From Morinoia aosen (lineage: Eukaryota > Arthropoda > Malacostraca > Amphipoda > Talitridae), in NCBI GenBank assembly GCA_030386875.1, contig CM059564.1, positions 63,655,936-63,719,935 of the forward strand: a stretch of DNA of 64,000 nt. Direction: 5' to 3'. Of the stretch, positions 58,001 through 64,000 are shown piece by piece. The first letter of the stretch is position 1. Every line of letters starts with the position of its first letter. Position numbers and translations under genes: made by a program. The notes under the pieces are model-generated. The model did not search any database. It worked only from the letters and a program-made list of their open reading frames with translations, and was not told the origin of the DNA.

Positions 58001-60181
58001 TTGATGGGTTTCCCTTTTTTTGCTGCCTTTAATTGTTTGAGCGGTAATTCATGCTGCGATATCTGAGAAGCTTGGCGCTTTAACTCGCTTCAAGAGAGTT
58101 CATGAGTCGGTGTCGTATTGACGTTTTTATTCGTTTGGGCCTCAACAAAGGCTCTGATTGTCACCTTGCATAGTTGCAATGCTTGGTGCACTTTTAAAAA
58201 GTTAGGATATTAAAATTGCATTAACTTCAGTAATGTAAAATTTTGAGTATCGCTCGCTGGACTTAGTCTTAATACACTCGTGATAGCATAAATTTCCGTG
58301 TCAATATCAGTGCCCCGCAGTTCTTGTCCAAATTGGTATCACGCTCAGGGTGACCTTGTTCCTAGTTAATGTAAGTTAGCGAGCTTATTTCGTGACTGGA
58401 AATTAGCGATGCGTTGACATTCCTGAGCGGAGGTAAATCGCGTGCAAACAACGAACGCGAGCAATCAGGGCTTAGCCAATTTCGCTGTCGCATAAATCAT
58501 GGGCTGCAGTCCAATAAATATTTGTATATTGAGCTAATGTACACGACATGCCCGTCTTTGGCAGGACTCCGACATAGTTCATCTTGGTGATCACAAAGGC
58601 CGCTACTCATTAATTATACGTTCGCTAATTTATACTCTAGCAGCCGATGATTCTTCACTAAATCTTTATTGAAGTCACCTGATGCTGAGCACACTAACCG
58701 CTACGTGAGGAATGCAGGTTGTCTCTTGGCATGCCGTTACTCATTCCATTGTGGGACTTGAAATTGTGTTTCTTTTGTGTGTCGCGGCGGGGGCCTGACT
58801 CGCTACGTGCGAGCCTTGTTTGCGGTCACTGCGGTGCTAGCGTGGGTCACATCGCCCCGTCTGTTTATGAAAAGCATCCGCTAAAATACTTCATTTTCGA
58901 AGCACTTTGATACTTTAGGTTCTTTTTTCCCGCGTTAAATAATTTGTTTATACCTGATTTAGAAATGGAAGCTGTAGTAAGGCTTATGCAGTAGGGGTAA
59001 TTTGAAACCTAAAATTCATGGGAAAGAAGTACAGAGGATATTCCATTCTGTTATCAGACGTCACACTGCAAACGCTATTGGATTAAATGTAATCTAGACT
59101 TTTAAACCGGATGATGATGGTGATGATAGTCAACGTACAAAGGATGTTTTCCCTGAAAAATAATTGAAAGATATGAAAAATGTTCCATGAAATCATGCAG
59201 CGTGGAATTGTATCACTCGCACAATTGTGTGCGTAATTTTTGTTCGTACGATTCATTAAATTGACGAATCCCGAACGTAAGAAGTCTGAGTATCGTGGAG
59301 TAATTATTCTCATAAATGATGAGCAGTTTTTATATTTAAAAAGTGTTTCTCATCAGCGGAGTAGAGGAGTGTGTGATGGGTAATGCGCCACATCTATTTT
59401 GTAGTTTTCGCTGGGAAATGCGAAAGAGTACAAATCTTCCAACTTGACGTATTGCGTTCGTAAAATCGACCTGAGCTCACAACGAATGAGAAGAGTTGAC
59501 CTTCAATAGATATTTTATCCAAGATTTAAAAATTGTATTCGAGCGTAAGTTTGTATTTTTGGACTTTGTTGTTAATACATTTAAGGTTAAACCTTCGTAT
59601 ACGCATAATCAGGCAATTATCAGAGAGAAACTTCGTCTAGTTTTAGTGCGAGCAGCGCCACAAGAGCGCCAAGTTTGGGTGTGTTATTCAGCACAGCAGG
59701 TAATGCTGGCAGATGAATGTGCAAGCATCTCGATGAGATGAATAGGGGAAATAAGGATAAAGGAATAAATTTGAAGCGACTAGTGCACGAAGTCGGCTGC
59801 AGGGATATTTAAACCTCAAACGGACAGGGAAACAAAAAAAACGAGACATGAAGCCTGCCTATCTTCAACGCTATATAAACCCACAATAGGCTCCTGAAAC
59901 AAACCTTACTAATTTTATGGATGATTACCGCCGTGCAGTGCCTGTTCCCCCAAGTTACACTGGCGAAGACGGACACTTTCATCGCACTCCATACAATGTA
60001 GCTCTGGCATCCAACGGGTCGTCGAGGAACACTTGGTCCTCCAAAATTAACTTGACGACAATTCTAACCAGCATATTCCCTTGGGGTACATGTGGGCAAT
60101 GTACGTTAAACAATTTACAGTGAATGCTGTGTTATGTGATTGAAAGCCGTTATGAGTTTTTATGCGCGATGCTCGACAAAT
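55021..60181. other. no recognised gene
   Basis: About 5 kb of unique sequence. Frames up to 120 codons (56913-57275, -) and 111 codons (55975-56310, -) overlap similar frames on the other strand, and none shows a recognised domain. TATATAAA at about 59870 precedes a 68-codon frame (59917-60123, +), but no initiator is evident. Confidence 0.4.
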
Positions 60182-60535
60182 CCCTTTCAAAGGCACTCAG
60201 GTATTTTATTTATGGGAATTAGCGCTCCCAAAGAGAAAATATGAGGTCACGAGCTAAAGGTTATGTGAGCCTTACTTGTGTTCAGATAGAATTGGTTTTT
60301 GGGTAGCTACGGACCATCTTTTCTCAATTCTCTGTTGTCCTTTTTTCAGCACATATTATTTTCCTCTAAAAATTTATTTTGTTTCAATAACTTGCTTTCT
60401 GATTTGTGATTTTTAGGCGCAAAAAAATTTGCGTGCCCTTTATTACTTTCTAAATGGGGCCTTCCTCCTCCTCCTTTTTAGAGTACCTTTGTTGTGGCTA
60501 GGTAGCCCTCAACTAACAATCCAATCTAATCCAAG
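60182..60535 (+). mobile_element. SINE-like element, moderately old copy
   Basis: The degraded start CACTCAGGTATTTTATTTAT leads into GGGAATTAGCGCTCCCAAAG, then GAGGTCACGAGCTAAAGGTT, GGACCATCTTTTCTCAATTC, TAAATGGGGCCTTCC and GGCTAGGTAGCCCTCAACTA with a CAATCTAATCC tail. No target duplication was recognised. Confidence 0.8.
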
Positions 60536-61744
60536 TTGCTCAAAAAGTTTCTTTAAAAAATGGTCTATTTTGAGCAATGAACAAAATAACGGTTCATAAT
60601 TCCCACATGTTGAAGTTTCCCCAAACCTCAGCAGAGCGTGTAATGAGCGTAAGCAAATCTGAAGTGAATATCTTTCTTTTTTTAATGTAAATTTTGACGA
60701 GGGAAGACTTTCGCTTGGTGCTACTCGATAATTATGCATGTACTTCTAAAACTAGCTCATCTTTTCGAGAGCTAGGGCTTGATGATGTTTATTGTACAGT
60801 GGTTCTCGTTGCTGTCGATATGAATAAGTGTTGAATATTACTTTTATTTGTACGTTTCATTATAAATTGCTCATAATGCTTCATTATTGGGAATTGAAGG
60901 AAAATTTTACCGTCGCGTTTGCTTACTTTGTGAGCTTTATATTTCATTTCTGTTCGGGAGCAATTTGAGTAATGTGCATGGTAGAATGATGGTGTCGAAG
61001 AAGCGATTTAAGGAATCGCATTTTAACATCTGTGTCTGCTGTACACTCAGTGCGAGACTTCGGCCCGACCAAATGAGGAAGGCCGTTTCGAATGCTGTAC
61101 ATTTCCATGAATACAAGATTGATAACCTGGAACAAGAATCAATTCAGGAGAACTCATTCGTTGCTACTCCGCCCTAGTTTGGTGTGGCCGAGCTCTGAAT
61201 ATCTCTCGCCGCGACACTCCCTTCGTTGATCGGGATTGTCAACAAAAGAAGCTGACATCGTTTGGGATTAAAAGCAGGATCAGAATCATAAGGTATCTTT
61301 ATGTCAGCCCTTGTTTGGTGTTGACTCGAAGCTTTGCCTCCGTAAACCACTATTGACCAGAACATCACCTCATCAGCCCTGACACACTGTGAGGGTTCCG
61401 AGCGTTGACCAACCGCTTGCTGGCAGCGTCGTGCCTAGGCGACTGTTCGAAAATCTTATGTGCGTGGGATCTAACGAACATAATCGTGATAACATGTCCC
61501 GAGTAATATTTTTCATCATACTCGGTGTTATCACTGAATACCATTCAACTGAATTGGACTTTGATTAAGATTGCCGAGGTGAATCAGTAGTTGGACCAAT
61601 ATTCGAATTAAATTCTCAAAAATGAACTCTTGGTGCTTTGAATTTTGAAAAAGTGGGAGTTGTTGTCGATTTCAGGCGTTTTTTTAATATTTAACGCTTT
61701 CACTACTGCAGTTTCGTTACCTTGAACTTTTCAGGAGTGAAATC
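60536..61744. other. no recognised gene
   Basis: Unique sequence; frames up to 96 codons, unsupported. Confidence 0.35.
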
Positions 61745-61810
61745 CCCTCCCTAACCTCCCCCAGGAACTTCTCAGAGGGAGGTTAGGGAGGCTTTAACAA
61801 ATTTATTTAA
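61745..61810 (+). repeat. SINE-like 3' end with inverted partner (hairpin)
   Basis: CCTCCCTAACCTCCC and GGGAGGTTAGGGAGG are inverted copies separated by 16 bases; the right arm continues as GCTTTAACAAATTTATTTAA, resembling the family's 3' end and tail. It looks like a tail fragment joined to an inverted tail fragment. Confidence 0.55.
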
Positions 61811-64000
61811 TTTATTAAATATTCTCTGTGAAACGCATTTGGGGCAGTCAAATCTTATCTTCATCCTCGTGCGCTTCCTGAACTATCTACAACTGATGTC
61901 GAGTCTCGTATTACCGTAGTGCTTGCTTTTTTACGACCGACAATCTTGACCTCGGGCGCCGACAATAGCCGTACTTTAACAAATACTTTGTCATTACTGT
62001 AGGTTTCTTTAAATTTGAACTGCTTTTCATTCACATAGTGCGGAATTTCACAGTTCTATGTTTCATTGTCTGTTTTTTCTTCTATGTCTTTTTGGTCTTT
62101 ATCATTCTTTATCTTTATATCTTTATCTTTATCATTTTCATCTTTATCATTTTCAACTATTTTTTTTGTCACGTCAATTTCGCATTTATTTTTTGATCGA
62201 CAACGTGCTACGTCACTTGCCTACCTGAATCGTATATAGAAACCCCTGTGTAATTGCGGGTTATTGTAATGATCGGAGGTTCTTGCATGCATCCCCTAGA
62301 AGTTTTACTTATTCACGAATGTTTTACCTTTTCCTCCAATATCATATAGCATCTGAGGAGTTAGAAATACTTTCGTCTGCTCTGTGGTTGTAATCTTCGT
62401 AACAGAAATTTTTGTTCTGATCTTTCTAAGCGTCCAAATCGATCCGGAAACATGTGCGTGCCTCAATATTTTAAAATCATTTTTAACTCGACCATACCAC
62501 GAAATTGCTTCTGTAGTTTCACTGCCTAAAGAAATAATTGCTTTAAAAGTACTCGACAGATGTAAACGTGCCTTGAACTTCAAAACATGCAGAAGTGACG
62601 CGTCCGGACCACCTTGCATCACTGTTCCCATGATTCTCTAGCTCTTGCTCCAGGCGCTGTCGCTGAAGAGTTGAGACAGGGCGGCGGCGAGTGAGATTTT
62701 GACGCGGTTAGTTGCGGACCCTCGCTGGGGTTTGCGGGTAAATGGCTATCTCGTCCAGACGTGTCTCGTACTTCACAGTCTCGGTGCTGTCGCTATAAGA
62801 TCGAAGCTCTGGTGGGCTTTGATGTGCGTGCTTAACCGAGGCCGTAAATAGAGGCCGTGTCAGATCAATGGGCCTAGATTTAGACACTATGAATGTAGCC
62901 TAAAGTTTAGTTCACTTTTACTGCTCTCACTGCGACATATGTTCTCTGTTTACTGCCGGTCTGAGTGTGAGTAAATGAATGTTCCTATGAAGGCCTTGGA
63001 AAATTCGCTGGCGATTTTATCTCTCTCATTTGAAATACTGTCGCACGCTAGAGGTTTTATTTCGAAATGCGTTGGGAAATTATTTGCATCTGAAGTTTTT
63101 ATCTTCACCATATAAACCGGAATTTTTACTAGCGCTTTTAATGCCAAATAATTGCATCTGGTTTGAAAATTTTCAGGTCTCTTAGAACAGCTCGCCACTC
63201 CCCGATTATTAGTTGAAGGAATCGTTTTTTCTTGTAATAGCATGATAGACGCTATCTATACTCATTTAGTCGCTCGGATCTAGGCTTCAAAATATAACTG
63301 CTTGTTTTGCTGCGGTGCGTAGTTGCGTTTTTATAGTTTAATTCTTTTTTTGTGGGACGTGATGTGCGAAAATAAGTGAAACAATAATTCTATTTTCATG
63401 TGTCATCTACGCTGGAAAATGAGTGACATCGAATGAAGAAACCTAAACTTAGCAGCTCCTGTTTTCTTCCTTTCAAACGATTACGTACAATTCTGCTGCG
63501 CGTTCCTTGTATGAACATCTTCCACGTGGAGAGTTCATAGTTATGAACTTTTACAATTTTTTCGAGAACGACAACCGTAGCACAGATTTGATAGTTTAAA
63601 AGCGACGTGCACACAGATGAACGTAATTTCATACCCCAATCTTTAATTCTAGTACCCCGTTACTATTTCAGCTTGACTCTCGGTAGCTCTCTCTCATTTA
63701 GTTTACAAATAAACACTTTTTAGCAGTTTGCAGTTTAAATTTTTAAAACTGCGTTCACCAGTAACTCCAGGAAAATTAATTAGGAGTACAATAATTACGT
63801 ATAACCAGTGATTGTTTATAACCATTTTCACTGATAATAGTTTAAACATGTTTAAATCAAGATAGAAATATTGATTTCTTTGAAATCTACGTAAATATGT
63901 GTTCTCAATTTCATTTGTTTTAACCATGCATTGTGATACTGTCCACCGATTTTTTGTGACACTCATCTGTGCATAATATGAAGACGGTCTCATCCTCTCT
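61811..64000. other. no recognised gene
   Basis: AT-rich unique sequence with an imperfect TCTTTATC/ATC microsatellite at about 62095-62158. The longest frames (108 codons, 62305-62631 -; 97 codons, 62950-63243 -) have no recognised domain. Confidence 0.4.
62095..62158. repeat. imperfect CTTTATC-type microsatellite
   Basis: Runs of CTTTATCATT, CTTTATAT and CTTTATCATTTTCAT repeat imperfectly. Confidence 0.75.

Overview
This window looks like intron-rich or intergenic DNA from an animal genome, most likely an arthropod. It is AT-rich by eye and has no operons or bacterial-style gene packing. Coding signal is sparse, splice sites are of eukaryotic type, and there is a dense layer of mobile elements. 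The arthropod call is an inference: the paired tnp2-like transposase and DUF4806-type protein found here are, from general knowledge of the families, common in insect and cnidarian genomes. The species cannot be named from the sequence.

The main feature is a nearly 13-kb CACTA/EnSpm-like DNA transposon at about 7564-20535. It has 19-bp terminal inverted repeats, subterminal repeats, a large palindrome near its right end, and two tandem + strand genes. The first gene (8916-11069) is a tnp2-like transposase that is complete except for one in-frame TAA. The second (11113-18747) is a six-exon gene I reconstructed from splice sites. All five junctions keep phase, and it gives an intact 362-residue protein with an N-terminal VVP..WL...CLWP segment, a DUF4806-like core and a C-terminal tail of 19-residue repeats. 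A strong splice acceptor lies inside the last transposase codons, just upstream of the second gene. This suggests that both products come from one transcription unit, as in maize En/Spm.

The second layer is a SINE-like retroposon family of about 355-365 bp. At least seventeen copies or large fragments lie on the + strand and only one fragment lies on the - strand. Eight copies have recognisable target-site duplications of about 9-16 bp; two of these are degraded. One copy sits inside a long-armed foldback DNA transposon (5565-6742). A deleted hAT element (24360-25450) has a perfect 8-bp duplication and keeps the transposase C-terminus.

The rest is unique or unrecognised sequence with three GC-richer minisatellites (about 989-1054, 32989-33594 and 48994-49180), a small palindrome at 28030-28137, a few microsatellites, and a few short candidate host exons or a promoter that I can support only weakly. 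No rRNA, tRNA or CRISPR was seen, and no complete host protein gene could be recognised.
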